A stretch of DNA of 64,000 bases from Psychroserpens algicola (lineage in GTDB: Bacteria > Bacteroidota > Bacteroidia > Flavobacteriales > Flavobacteriaceae), in contig NZ_JACNMJ010000005.1 in the NCBI RefSeq assembly GCF_014526325.1, positions 248,001 to 312,000 of the forward strand. Reading direction: 5' to 3'. This document shows positions 36,020-43,515 of this stretch, in pieces; position 1 is the first letter of the stretch, and each line of letters starts with the position of its first letter. Below the pieces are notes generated by a model. That model ran no database searches. It was given only the letters and a program-made list of their open reading frames with translations, and had not been told where the DNA came from. A program made the position numbers and the translations under genes.

Positions 36020-37933
36020 ATGACAAAAGGAAATATTAATGTATCGGTAGAAAATATTTTTCCGCTCATTAAAAAATTCTTGTACAGCGATCACGAAATC
36101 TTTTTACGTGAGTTAATTAGTAATGCAACAGATGCTACACTAAAACTTAAACACTTAACAAGTATTGGTGAATCTAAAAGTGAGTACGGAAATCCGATAA
36201 TTGAAGTTAAAATCGATAAAGAAGGCAAAAAACTTCACATTATCGATCAAGGATTAGGAATGACTGCTGAAGAAGTAGAAAAGTACATCAATCAAGTAGC
36301 GTTTTCAGGAGCTGAAGAGTTTTTAGACAAATACAAAGATTCAGCAAAAGATTCAGGTATCATTGGTCATTTCGGTTTAGGATTCTACTCAGCATTTATG
36401 GTTGCTGAAAAGGTAGAAATCATTACAAAATCACATACAGATGCACCTGCGGCACATTGGACTTGTGATGGTTCTCCAGAATTTACATTAGAATCATCAG
36501 ATAAAACTGATAGAGGAACAGAAATTATTCTTCATATCGCTGAAGATTCTACTGAGTTTTTAGAAGAAGCAAGAATCAGAGAACTACTTCTCAAGTACAA
36601 CAAGTTTATGCCTGTTCCAATTAAATTTGGAACTAAAGAGATCAACGACCCAAACTTTACGCCTGAAACGACAACGGATAAAGATGGAAAAGAAACGACC
36701 GAGCCTCATAAGCAGATTACAGTTGACAACATCATAAATAATCCTAATCCGGCCTGGACAAAACAGCCAACCGAATTAGAGGATGATGACTATAAAAACT
36801 TCTACAGAGAACTGTATCCAATGCAGTTTGAGGAGCCTCTTTTCAATATTCATTTAAATGTAGACTATCCATTTAATCTTACTGGAATTTTATATTTCCC
36901 TAAGATGACAAATGATTTAAACATTCAAAAGGATAAAATTCAACTGTATCAAAATCAAGTATTCGTAACAGACAATGTCGAAGGTATTGTCCCAGAATTC
37001 TTAACCATGTTAAGAGGTGTTATTGATTCACCAGACATTCCTCTAAATGTATCTCGTAGCTATTTGCAAGCCGATGGTGCAGTAAAGAAAATTTCATCAT
37101 ACATTACACGTAAAGTAGCTGATAAATTGAAATCGTTATTCAATTCTAATCGTGAAGACTTTGAGAAGAAATGGGACGATATTAAAATCGTGATTGAGTA
37201 TGGTATGCTTTCTGAAGAAAAATTCTTTGAAAAAGCTGATGCGTTTGCTTTATACCCAACAGTAGATGGTGAATTTTACACTTATGAAGAATTATTCAAT
37301 AAAATTAAAGCAAAACAAACAGACAAAGATGACAAGCTAGTCATTTTATATGCTTCAGATAAAGATGCGCAACACGCTTATATTGAAACTGCAAAATCTA
37401 AAGGATATGAAGTTCTGTTGCTTGATTCTCCAATTGTTTCGCACCTCATTCAGAAATTAGAAACGACTAAAGAAAATATCTCTTTTGCTCGTGTAGATGG
37501 TGATCATATCGATAACTTAATTAAAAAAGACGACACGACGATTTCTAAACTTTCCGAAGAAGAAAAAACAACGTTAGACACCTTGTTAAAGGAAACTATT
37601 CCTTCTGAGAAATTCATGGTACAACTTGAAGCTATGGACAGTGATGCTTCTCCTTTTATTATTACGCAACCAGAATTTATGCGTCGTATGAAAGAGATGC
37701 AACAGACTGGCGGCGGAGGCGGAATGTTTGGCATGGGACATATGCCTGAAATGTACAATCTTATCGTCAACACAAACTCTGAATTGGTTGGTGAAATTCT
37801 AAACACAAAAACGAAGAAAAAGCAAGAGCGTTTAATAAATCAAAGTCTAGACCTGGCACGTTTGTCTCAAGGCTTACTTAAGGGTGAAGAACTTACAAAC
37901 TTTATCAAGCGAAGCTATGATATGATTAAATAA
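36020..37933 (+). CDS. htpG: Molecular chaperone HtpG (Hsp90)
   Basis: The 637-residue Hsp90 has an N-terminal GHKL ATPase: RELISNATDATLKLKHL, IIDQGLGMTAEEVEKYIN and GHFGLGFYSAFMVAEKV. The middle domain carries the NLTGILYFPK region and LPLNVSRSYLQ-type pattern (PLNVSRSYLQAD). A C-terminal dimerisation domain follows, with a Gly-rich stretch (QTGGGGGMFGMGHMPEMYNL) not seen in E. coli HtpG but usual in Bacteroidota. It begins 14 bases after a REP-like palindrome, which would form a hairpin in its leader. A bidirectional terminator follows. Confidence 0.96.
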   Translation: MTKGNINVSVENIFPLIKKFLYSDHEIFLRELISNATDATLKLKHLTSIGESKSEYGNPIIEVKIDKEGKKLHIIDQGLGMTAEEVEKYINQVAFSGAEEFLDKYKDSAKDSGIIGHFGLGFYSAFMVAEKVEIITKSHTDAPAAHWTCDGSPEFTLESSDKTDRGTEIILHIAEDSTEFLEEARIRELLLKYNKFMPVPIKFGTKEINDPNFTPETTTDKDGKETTEPHKQITVDNIINNPNPAWTKQPTELEDDDYKNFYRELYPMQFEEPLFNIHLNVDYPFNLTGILYFPKMTNDLNIQKDKIQLYQNQVFVTDNVEGIVPEFLTMLRGVIDSPDIPLNVSRSYLQADGAVKKISSYITRKVADKLKSLFNSNREDFEKKWDDIKIVIEYGMLSEEKFFEKADAFALYPTVDGEFYTYEELFNKIKAKQTDKDDKLVILYASDKDAQHAYIETAKSKGYEVLLLDSPIVSHLIQKLETTKENISFARVDGDHIDNLIKKDDTTISKLSEEEKTTLDTLLKETIPSEKFMVQLEAMDSDASPFIITQPEFMRRMKEMQQTGGGGGMFGMGHMPEMYNLIVNTNSELVGEILNTKTKKKQERLINQSLDLARLSQGLLKGEELTNFIKRSYDMIK

Positions 37934-37948
37934 TCGTAGCATATATAC

Positions 37949-37983
37949 TAAAAAAAGCCAAAACATATGTTTTGGCTTTTTTC
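37949..37983. terminator. Bidirectional terminator between htpG and the 38006 gene
   Basis: AAAGCCAAAAC and GTTTTGGCTTT pair around ATAT, with A- and T-runs on both sides. Confidence 0.9.
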
Positions 37984-38005
37984 TTGCAAAATACTCCAAC
38001 TGCTA

Positions 38006-38362
38006 TTAACCAACTTTCGATTTAACATAATCGTCTACTTTGTCTGACGGTACTTCCTTAACATCGATCACAAAATCACCATTAGATCCAGAGACAACGA
38101 TTTTAGGAGTAAATTGCCCTGGAAATGAACCTTTTACTTTATATGGAGTAGTCCCTTCTCCTCGCGGACCCGTCCATCCCATTGCGTCTATTTTAAGTCC
38201 ACCCACAAAATGTGGATCTCTTGTGAGGTTAAACCCATAAGAAAAATTAGGAGCGTCACCTTCTACTTCAATAATAAATATGCCCGGTGTTCGCAAACCA
38301 GTCCATAAATATGTTGCTGTTGTTTTTCCTGCATCAACAGGTTGTTTCATATAAAATCCCAT
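38006..38362 (-). CDS. Small protein of unknown function
   Basis: The 118-residue protein has no signal peptide or membrane segment and is rich in Gly, Pro and beta-prone residues (ATYLWTGLRTPGIFIIEVEGDAP, FSYGFNLTRDPHFVGGLKIDAMGWTG, FTPKIVVSGSNGDFVIDVKEVP). It could be a compact beta-sandwich. I do not recognise a family. The start could also be the ATG four codons later. It stands alone between the htpG terminator and a 300-base gap. A perfect inverted repeat lies 31-58 bases upstream of the start. Confidence 0.6.
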   Translation of the reverse strand: MGFYMKQPVDAGKTTATYLWTGLRTPGIFIIEVEGDAPNFSYGFNLTRDPHFVGGLKIDAMGWTGPRGEGTTPYKVKGSFPGQFTPKIVVSGSNGDFVIDVKEVPSDKVDDYVKSKVG

Positions 38363-38392
38363 AATATTAGTTTTATGCTACCTACTCTATTT

Positions 38393-38420
38393 ATATTGGT
38401 TTTTCGGTTTTCACCAATAT
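38393..38420. promoter_or_regulatory. Inverted repeat upstream of the 38006-38362 gene
   Basis: ATATTGGT-N12-ACCAATAT, a perfect 8-bp inverted repeat, 31 bases upstream of the start codon. This spacing fits a dimeric regulator operator. The remaining gene-free stretch to 38722 shows nothing else that I can support. Confidence 0.35.
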
Positions 38421-38722
38421 CAGATGAACTAATTATCAAATAATACAATTCAAATTTCTGAAACATTTCTAAAAATTTTAAGAGCGTAATCACCTCTTTT
38501 TCAAATAAGTAATAATACCTAATCCTAAAAAATATACTTGGTTATAATACATAACGAATGTCATTTATCACATTAAAGTCTCTAAAAACAACTCATCAAT
38601 TTGTCGCTAAAAAGATTTTTCTTGCTAATAATAGCAGATTAACTAATTTATAAAGAGAATACCGACCATTATCTGTTTTATTGAAGTCTATTTACTACTT
38701 TAATAGAAGCAATCAAACTCTA

Positions 38723-39307
38723 ATGCGAAGCGATAATTCAAAAATCAGTGTGATTTTTAAAGATCTTAAATTTTCTAAAAAAGAAATTGAACTTATAGAA
38801 TCCGTTTTTCATAAAGCCACCTATAAAAAAGGAACGGTACTTTTAAAAGCTGGTGACATCGTTAATAATCAATATTATATTTATGATGGCTGTTTAAGGT
38901 CTTATCACATTGACACACACGGAAAAGAGCACACAGTACAATTTGGAGTCAATGATTGGTGGATTAGTGATTATACTGCCTTTTTTTCTTCGTCAAAGTC
39001 TATAATGAATATTGAAGTACTTAGTGACGCAATTCTATACCGATTATCAAAAAAAGATAAAGAGTACTTATATGCTCAAATACCTCAAATTGAATCCTTT
39101 TTCAGAAGAAAACTAGAACGTGCATTTGCTGCATTTCAAAAGCGTATTTTATCAAATTTATCACAAACAGCTACTGAGCAATATATGAACTTCATTCAAA
39201 AATACCCTAATATAGAACGTAGTGTAAAAAACTATCACATTGCGTCTTATCTTGGCATTACAACAGAAAGTTTAAGCAGAATTAGAAAAGATTTGTCAAG
39301 CCAATAA
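38723..39307 (+). CDS. Crp/Fnr-family cyclic-nucleotide-binding-like regulator
   Basis: The 194-residue protein has a cNMP-binding-like beta-roll at about 18-125 (YKKGTVLLKAGDIVNNQYYIYDGCLRSYHID, VQFGVNDWWISDYTAFFSS) and a C-terminal winged HTH (YHIASYLGITTESLSRIRKDL). The cAMP-binding signature GE...RSA is not intact, and there are no N-terminal Fnr Cys. This matches the large Bacteroidota group of Crp/Fnr-like proteins with unknown ligand. The first ATG in frame (38723) is used; the frame is open from a TTG at 38681. It precedes the HNH-ATPase unit by 290 bases on the same strand but is separated from it by a terminator. Confidence 0.85.
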   Translation: MRSDNSKISVIFKDLKFSKKEIELIESVFHKATYKKGTVLLKAGDIVNNQYYIYDGCLRSYHIDTHGKEHTVQFGVNDWWISDYTAFFSSSKSIMNIEVLSDAILYRLSKKDKEYLYAQIPQIESFFRRKLERAFAAFQKRILSNLSQTATEQYMNFIQKYPNIERSVKNYHIASYLGITTESLSRIRKDLSSQ

Positions 39308-39348
39308 ATTTATTAACATACATCAATTTTTTTAACGATTAAACCATA

Positions 39349-39451
39349 TACATTTGCAGCATTAGGAACTTGACATAAGTATGACCTATAAAAAAATCCC
39401 TAATGATTAATAGCTAACAAAGCGCAAGTCTAAAACTTGCGCTTTTTTTTT
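39349..39451 (+). ncRNA. Short transcription unit (leader or small RNA) upstream of the HNH-ATPase genes
   Basis: A consensus -7 box TACATTTG (39349-39356) predicts a start at about 39360. The RNA would open with CATTAGG (39360-39366), which pairs with CCTAATG (39399-39405), and end at a strong terminator GCGCAAGT/ACTTGCGC with T9 (39421-39451). It also contains a 9-codon ORF at 39381-39410 (MTYKKIPND). The size is about 90 nt. It may be a small RNA, or an attenuator leader for the defence genes 145 bases downstream. No -33 TTG is visible. Confidence 0.45.
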
Positions 39452-39457
39452 ATAAAT

Positions 39458-39475
39458 ATACGTAGGACTACGTAT
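39458..39475. promoter_or_regulatory. Inverted repeat ATACGTA-N4-TACGTAT
   Basis: A perfect 7-bp inverted repeat right after the terminator and 121 bases before the HNH-ATPase ATG. It has the form of a dimeric operator and is a candidate control site for the defence unit. No consensus -7 box was found between it and the ATG. Confidence 0.4.
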
Positions 39476-39596
39476 TGACTTACCATAAAAAATAGGCGAT
39501 ATTCGTAACATACCATCTTATTTAAAGCTTATTGAAGCCTTAATCATTTTATACAACTGATTTTATAATCACTTGTGTACATAATTAGCTGTTACA

Positions 39597-41858
39597 ATGA
39601 TACATATTGACCGTAATCGCATCGAAAAACCTTCTGATTTAAATCCAAATAAAAATTCGAGATTAGAAAAAGAGATGCTCGAGGCAGAACAGTTTTTTAA
39701 AAGTGCCGAGCAAACTCGAGGGCAAAGACGGTTTCGCTTTAAAGCCATCACCTCAAGCCGAACCATAAAAAACTCACTAATCGATTTATTTCATGGAAAA
39801 TGTGCCTACTGTGAAACTAAAATTCAAAATAATAACCATTTAGATTTAGAACATTATCGTCCTAAAAGTTCTGTACTAGAGTCTCAGGATCATCCTGGAT
39901 ATTGGTGGCTTGCTCACGACTGGGATAATTTATTAGTAGCTTGTAATGTATGCAATAGAAGCTATTATTCTAAAAGCGGAAAAAGAGGAAAAGCAAATCG
40001 GTTTCCTCTTCTCGATGAATCTAAAAGAGCCTTTTCTCCAAAAAACCCTATATCTAAAGAAACTCCACTAATTTTAAATCCTTGTGTTGACGAACCAGAA
40101 AATCACCTCACTTATACCGACGATGGTAAAGTGTCTTCTCGCACAAAGCAAGGGCAGACATCAATAATGGTTTTAGGACTTAACAGACCCGAACTGGTTG
40201 AAGCCAGGAAGAAAACTATTGTCCAAATAAATAATCATATCAATCGCTTATTTCGATTAACAAAATCAAAACGAGACAACAAAGCCAGTCAACAAAGAGT
40301 GCTTGATTATTTAAATGAACAGACTAAAGAACATCAAGAATTTGCCGGACTAAAACGGCAATACATCAAAGCTGCCTTAGAAGAATTCAACTTTAAAATT
40401 GTTGATGCAAAAAGTTTAGAGTCAACTCTGTTTGTTACAAATCAATTCAAACAAGAAACCAAACACATCTACGAAGATTTTTCTAAAAATGTAGAGAGTC
40501 TTTCTGTGAATGCCAATGTAGAACAGAATATGAACTATTTGTTACTCGAGCATTTTGTAGAAAAAATAGAACTCACAAATATTAAAACATTTAAAAAACA
40601 GTGCTTTGATTTTACAGCATCTGAAGGTGCGATGGCATCTTGGCTGATGCTATTAGGTGAAAATGGCACTGGTAAGAGTACAGTACTTAAATCATTATGC
40701 ATGAATTTATGCGATGGTGCCTATTTTCAAAATATGGTTAATGAAGGATTCTTAAATCCGGCTAAGTTTATTCGTTATAAAACCAAAAAAGGCATTATTA
40801 AAGTCTGGATGACAAGTAAAACGCAGCCTCGCGTATTAGAATTCACCAAAAATCTGGTTAAATTCACTAATACAGATGGTGAAAGCGTTGAGCTTAAACT
40901 TCCTTTACAACCAAATAAAATTAACACAAGCGCATGGCAATCTCCAACTTACCTACTAGCTTATGGCGCTACCAGGTTACTTCCTCGTGGCTCTAAACAC
41001 GAAGCAAAACATATCAATAGTCAGTTTAGTAGGTTAGATAATTTATTTAATCCTTTTGTTCCTTTAGTAGATGCTGAAAACTGGCTACTTGGTCTTGATA
41101 GCATTTTGTTTAGACGTGCAGCTATTGTTTTAAAAGACCTGCTCAATATGAAAGACGATGAAAAAATTACCAGAAGAGGCGGCGTTATTAAAATTATTGT
41201 CAATAATAGTGTTGAATCGTTTCAGGAACTCAGTGATGGATATCAATCTGTAATCGCTTTAACTGCTGATATTTTACAACTCGTAATGGACCGCTGGAAA
41301 AACCCAGATGAAGCAAGAGGTATTGTTTTAGTTGATGAAATTGGAGCTCATTTGCATCCGCGATGGAAAATGCGAATTGTATCAAGCTTAAGAACAGCCT
41401 TACCAAACATGCAATTTATCGTATCGAGTCACCAACCGCTTTGTTTGCGTGGATTAGACAAAAATGAAGTTATTCTCATGAGAAGAGATGCAGAAAATAA
41501 TGTTGAAGTCATTACCGATTTACCAAACCCAAAAGAACTGCGTATTAGTCAAATTTTGACATCAGTTTTTGGTTTAAGTTCAACAATGGATCCTGAACTA
41601 GAAGCCGAATTTAATCGCTATTACGATTTGCGTGCTATGAATAAACGTACCGAAGAAGAAGAGCAAGAAATGATAACACTGCGCAATGAACTTAATCCAG
41701 ATTTACTCCTCGGAGAAACTGTATTAGATACTCAGGTTTATAACGTTATAAAAGAGAAATACAAAGACTATAAAAACGACACCAATCTATCTGACCTGGA
41801 TAAATTGAGTAAAGAGACTATATCTGCTGCTCAAGAACTATGGAACTCAGACCTATAG
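39597..41858 (+). CDS. HNH nuclease-ABC/SMC-type ATPase fusion, candidate anti-phage effector
   Basis: The protein has 753 residues. An N-terminal HNH domain covers about 55-140: zinc Cys pair C69-x2-C72 (CAYC), the H motif LEHYRPK with His 86, WWLAHDWDNLLVACNVCN with C116-x2-C119, and NRFPL. A PtuB-like extension follows (LILNPCVDEPENH, LGLNRPELVEARK). From about 315 there is a RecF/PtuA-like ATPase: Walker A GENGTGKST at 354-362, signature ELSDGYQ at 544-550, Walker B GIVLVDEIGAHLHP at 575-588 with Asp 580/Glu 581, and the switch His 612 in VSSHQP. All key residues are intact. Family knowledge: ATPase plus HNH is the make-up of Septu and of the retron-linked PtuAB effector; there the HNH is a separate protein. 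Here it is fused, and a second HNH gene follows after 31 bases. No reverse transcriptase is present. Confidence 0.88.
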   Translation: MIHIDRNRIEKPSDLNPNKNSRLEKEMLEAEQFFKSAEQTRGQRRFRFKAITSSRTIKNSLIDLFHGKCAYCETKIQNNNHLDLEHYRPKSSVLESQDHPGYWWLAHDWDNLLVACNVCNRSYYSKSGKRGKANRFPLLDESKRAFSPKNPISKETPLILNPCVDEPENHLTYTDDGKVSSRTKQGQTSIMVLGLNRPELVEARKKTIVQINNHINRLFRLTKSKRDNKASQQRVLDYLNEQTKEHQEFAGLKRQYIKAALEEFNFKIVDAKSLESTLFVTNQFKQETKHIYEDFSKNVESLSVNANVEQNMNYLLLEHFVEKIELTNIKTFKKQCFDFTASEGAMASWLMLLGENGTGKSTVLKSLCMNLCDGAYFQNMVNEGFLNPAKFIRYKTKKGIIKVWMTSKTQPRVLEFTKNLVKFTNTDGESVELKLPLQPNKINTSAWQSPTYLLAYGATRLLPRGSKHEAKHINSQFSRLDNLFNPFVPLVDAENWLLGLDSILFRRAAIVLKDLLNMKDDEKITRRGGVIKIIVNNSVESFQELSDGYQSVIALTADILQLVMDRWKNPDEARGIVLVDEIGAHLHPRWKMRIVSSLRTALPNMQFIVSSHQPLCLRGLDKNEVILMRRDAENNVEVITDLPNPKELRISQILTSVFGLSSTMDPELEAEFNRYYDLRAMNKRTEEEEQEMITLRNELNPDLLLGETVLDTQVYNVIKEKYKDYKNDTNLSDLDKLSKETISAAQELWNSDL

Positions 41859-41889
41859 TACTATTTTATTAACTGATACATAGTAAAAG

Positions 41890-42957
41890 ATGATAAAAAT
41901 AAAACGCACAAAACAGCCAGATATAGCCATTTATAATCTTAAAAACCAAAAGCTAACCAAAGCTTTTCGAGATGAAGTCCTGGCATTAATCGATACCAAC
42001 TCTATTCATTTTTCGTCTTTTATTCCAAGGTTGAAAGACGCAAATGAAAAATTCACTAAAGCAGAAAAAGAAACTTTACAAGCTATTGCATATTATGGCA
42101 ATCCGGCTCATTTCGCAAATGATGAAAAGCTAACAAAAAAGAAAGCGCCTACTTTCAAAGTGTATAAAGACTCAGAATTAAAGGAGTTTCTAAAAACATT
42201 ATTCAATAAAAAATGTGCGTATTGCGATAGCCGCTTCTTGTCAACAAGCACAGCAGATATTGAGCATTTCAGACCAAAAGCAGCCTTCAACCCGTTTAAG
42301 GATAACGTAGATGAAAAGCTTCTTGTTCCTGGCTACTACTGGCTTGCAGCAGATTGGAACAACCTTCTCTGGTCATGTGTGTTTTGCAATCGTAAAAATA
42401 ACTTAGATCAACCCAATGTTCCTGGTGTAAACCCTTTAGGGAAAAAAAACAGATTTCCGCTTTCTCAAGAACCCAGACGTATTCGAAGCCATGATAAAGA
42501 TGTTAAAACTGAAAAAAGACTATTACTCATAATGGATCCTTGTGTTGATGATCCCATGAAACATTTTAGTTATCCTGTAAAAAATGACGAAGATTTAGGC
42601 ATTGTAAAAGCACTTATCAAATCTAATGGAAAACCCAGTAAAAAAGCTGTGGCTTCAATTCCTATCTACGGTTTAAACCGAACAGAATTGGTTATTGCTC
42701 GTAAAGAAGCTGCCTTAGATTTTAAATCTATATTTATGGCTGTACTTGATAGTATTGATGCATTCACAAGAAAAAAACAAGCTGGCGAAGACACCACTGA
42801 AGAAAAAGAAAGATTTAAATTCCAAAAAGATCGCTTCAACGCAAAATTATCTAAGTCTGCCGAATATTTAAGCATGAAACAATTTCTGCTGGAAGACTTT
42901 AAAGATTTCCCTTTACTAAACAAATTAGGGCTTAAAATTGAAAACCTCATAGATTAG
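41890..42957 (+). CDS. HNH endonuclease, PtuB-like (TIGR02646-type)
   Basis: The 355-residue protein has a ~95-residue N-terminal extension, then an HNH nuclease: CAYC with C109-x2-C112, the motif IEHFRPK with His 126, YWLAADWNNLLWSCVFCNRKNN with C163-x2-C166, and NRFPL. The extension LLIMDPCVDDPMKHFSY and YGLNRTELVIARK match the same parts of the fusion protein upstream, so the two nuclease modules are paralogues over about 200 residues. It begins 31 bases after the fusion gene and is almost surely co-transcribed. It would act as DNA-cleaving partner of the ATPase. The N-terminal extension may be the docking segment, which is inference. Confidence 0.88.
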   Translation: MIKIKRTKQPDIAIYNLKNQKLTKAFRDEVLALIDTNSIHFSSFIPRLKDANEKFTKAEKETLQAIAYYGNPAHFANDEKLTKKKAPTFKVYKDSELKEFLKTLFNKKCAYCDSRFLSTSTADIEHFRPKAAFNPFKDNVDEKLLVPGYYWLAADWNNLLWSCVFCNRKNNLDQPNVPGVNPLGKKNRFPLSQEPRRIRSHDKDVKTEKRLLLIMDPCVDDPMKHFSYPVKNDEDLGIVKALIKSNGKPSKKAVASIPIYGLNRTELVIARKEAALDFKSIFMAVLDSIDAFTRKKQAGEDTTEEKERFKFQKDRFNAKLSKSAEYLSMKQFLLEDFKDFPLLNKLGLKIENLID

Positions 42958-42997
42958 ATTTTTGAAGCGCCAAATTCACTAACCTTTTTAAATTTTG

Positions 42998-43058
42998 ACA
43001 CATCGAAAAAATGTGTAAACACCCTTGACATAATCTGTCACAAGCTCAAATATCTTTG
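42998..43058 (+). promoter_or_regulatory. Promoter and palindromic operators of the VOC gene
   Basis: TTG (43025-43027), 23 bases, TATCTTTG (43051-43058) forms a Bacteroidota promoter. The palindrome TGACA-TAATC-TGTCA (43026-43040) overlaps the -33 element. A second inverted repeat ACACAT-N7-ATGTGT (42998-43016) lies just upstream. Both are candidate sites for the WYL regulator encoded next door. Confidence 0.6.
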
Positions 43059-43088
43059 CATTACGTTTAACAATTAAATCAATTAAAA

Positions 43089-43466
43089 ATGAGAAATGCA
43101 GTAAACTGGTTTGAAATTCCAGTAAAAGATTACAACAGAGCCAAACAATTTTACAGTACAGTTATGGGCTCTAAAATTACAGATCATCCAATGCCAGAGC
43201 AAAACATTAAATATGGCATATTTGAGTATGATGAAGATAATAATTGTGTGGGAGGTGCTATAATTGAAGGGGAAGGTCAAAATCCAACAACCGATGGTGC
43301 TACGATTTATTTAAATGGTGGTGATAACTTAAATGATGCTTTAGAAAAAGTTGAAGTTAATGGCGGAAAAATTATGATGCCTAAAACCGACATTGGGACA
43401 TTTGGTTTTATTGCTCAGTTTATAGACACCGAAGGTAATCTTGTTGCTTTACATTCAATAATGTAA
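43089..43466 (+). CDS. VOC (glyoxalase/bleomycin-resistance fold) protein
   Basis: The 125-residue VOC protein starts NAVNWFEIPVKDYNRAKQFYSTVMG, the usual first beta-alpha-beta unit, and has DGATIYLNGGDNLNDALEKVEVNGGKI and IGTFGFIAQFIDTEGNLVALHS in the second unit. Family members are lyases, dioxygenases or binding proteins; the metal ligands of true glyoxalase I are not fully present, so the activity is unknown. It is followed after 49 bases by a WYL-type regulator, a pairing that suggests that the regulator controls the VOC gene. Confidence 0.88.
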   Translation: MRNAVNWFEIPVKDYNRAKQFYSTVMGSKITDHPMPEQNIKYGIFEYDEDNNCVGGAIIEGEGQNPTTDGATIYLNGGDNLNDALEKVEVNGGKIMMPKTDIGTFGFIAQFIDTEGNLVALHSIM

Positions 43467-43477
43467 TACACATTAGA

Positions 43478-43510
43478 GATAGTGAATTGCAGTGCGGTTC
43501 ACTATCTTTG
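43478..43510 (+). promoter_or_regulatory. Operator-like inverted repeat over the WYL-regulator promoter
   Basis: GATAGTGAA (43478-43486) and TTCACTATC (43498-43506) form a perfect 9-bp inverted repeat with an 11-base spacer. The right arm overlaps the -7 box TATCTTTG (43503-43510). The box ends 5 bases before the ATG at 43516, so the mRNA would be almost leaderless. The layout suits autorepression. Confidence 0.6.
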
Positions 43511-43515
43511 CTATC

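Noticed and set aside
38723-39307. Crp/Fnr-like gene as a member of the defence operon
   Set aside because: A -7 box and a strong terminator lie between it and the HNH-ATPase gene; co-transcription is not supported, though regulation remains possible.
39308-42957. Retron hypothesis for the HNH/ATPase unit and the short RNA upstream
   Set aside because: No reverse transcriptase frame is present anywhere in the window, and the short RNA lacks an obvious msr/msd layout.
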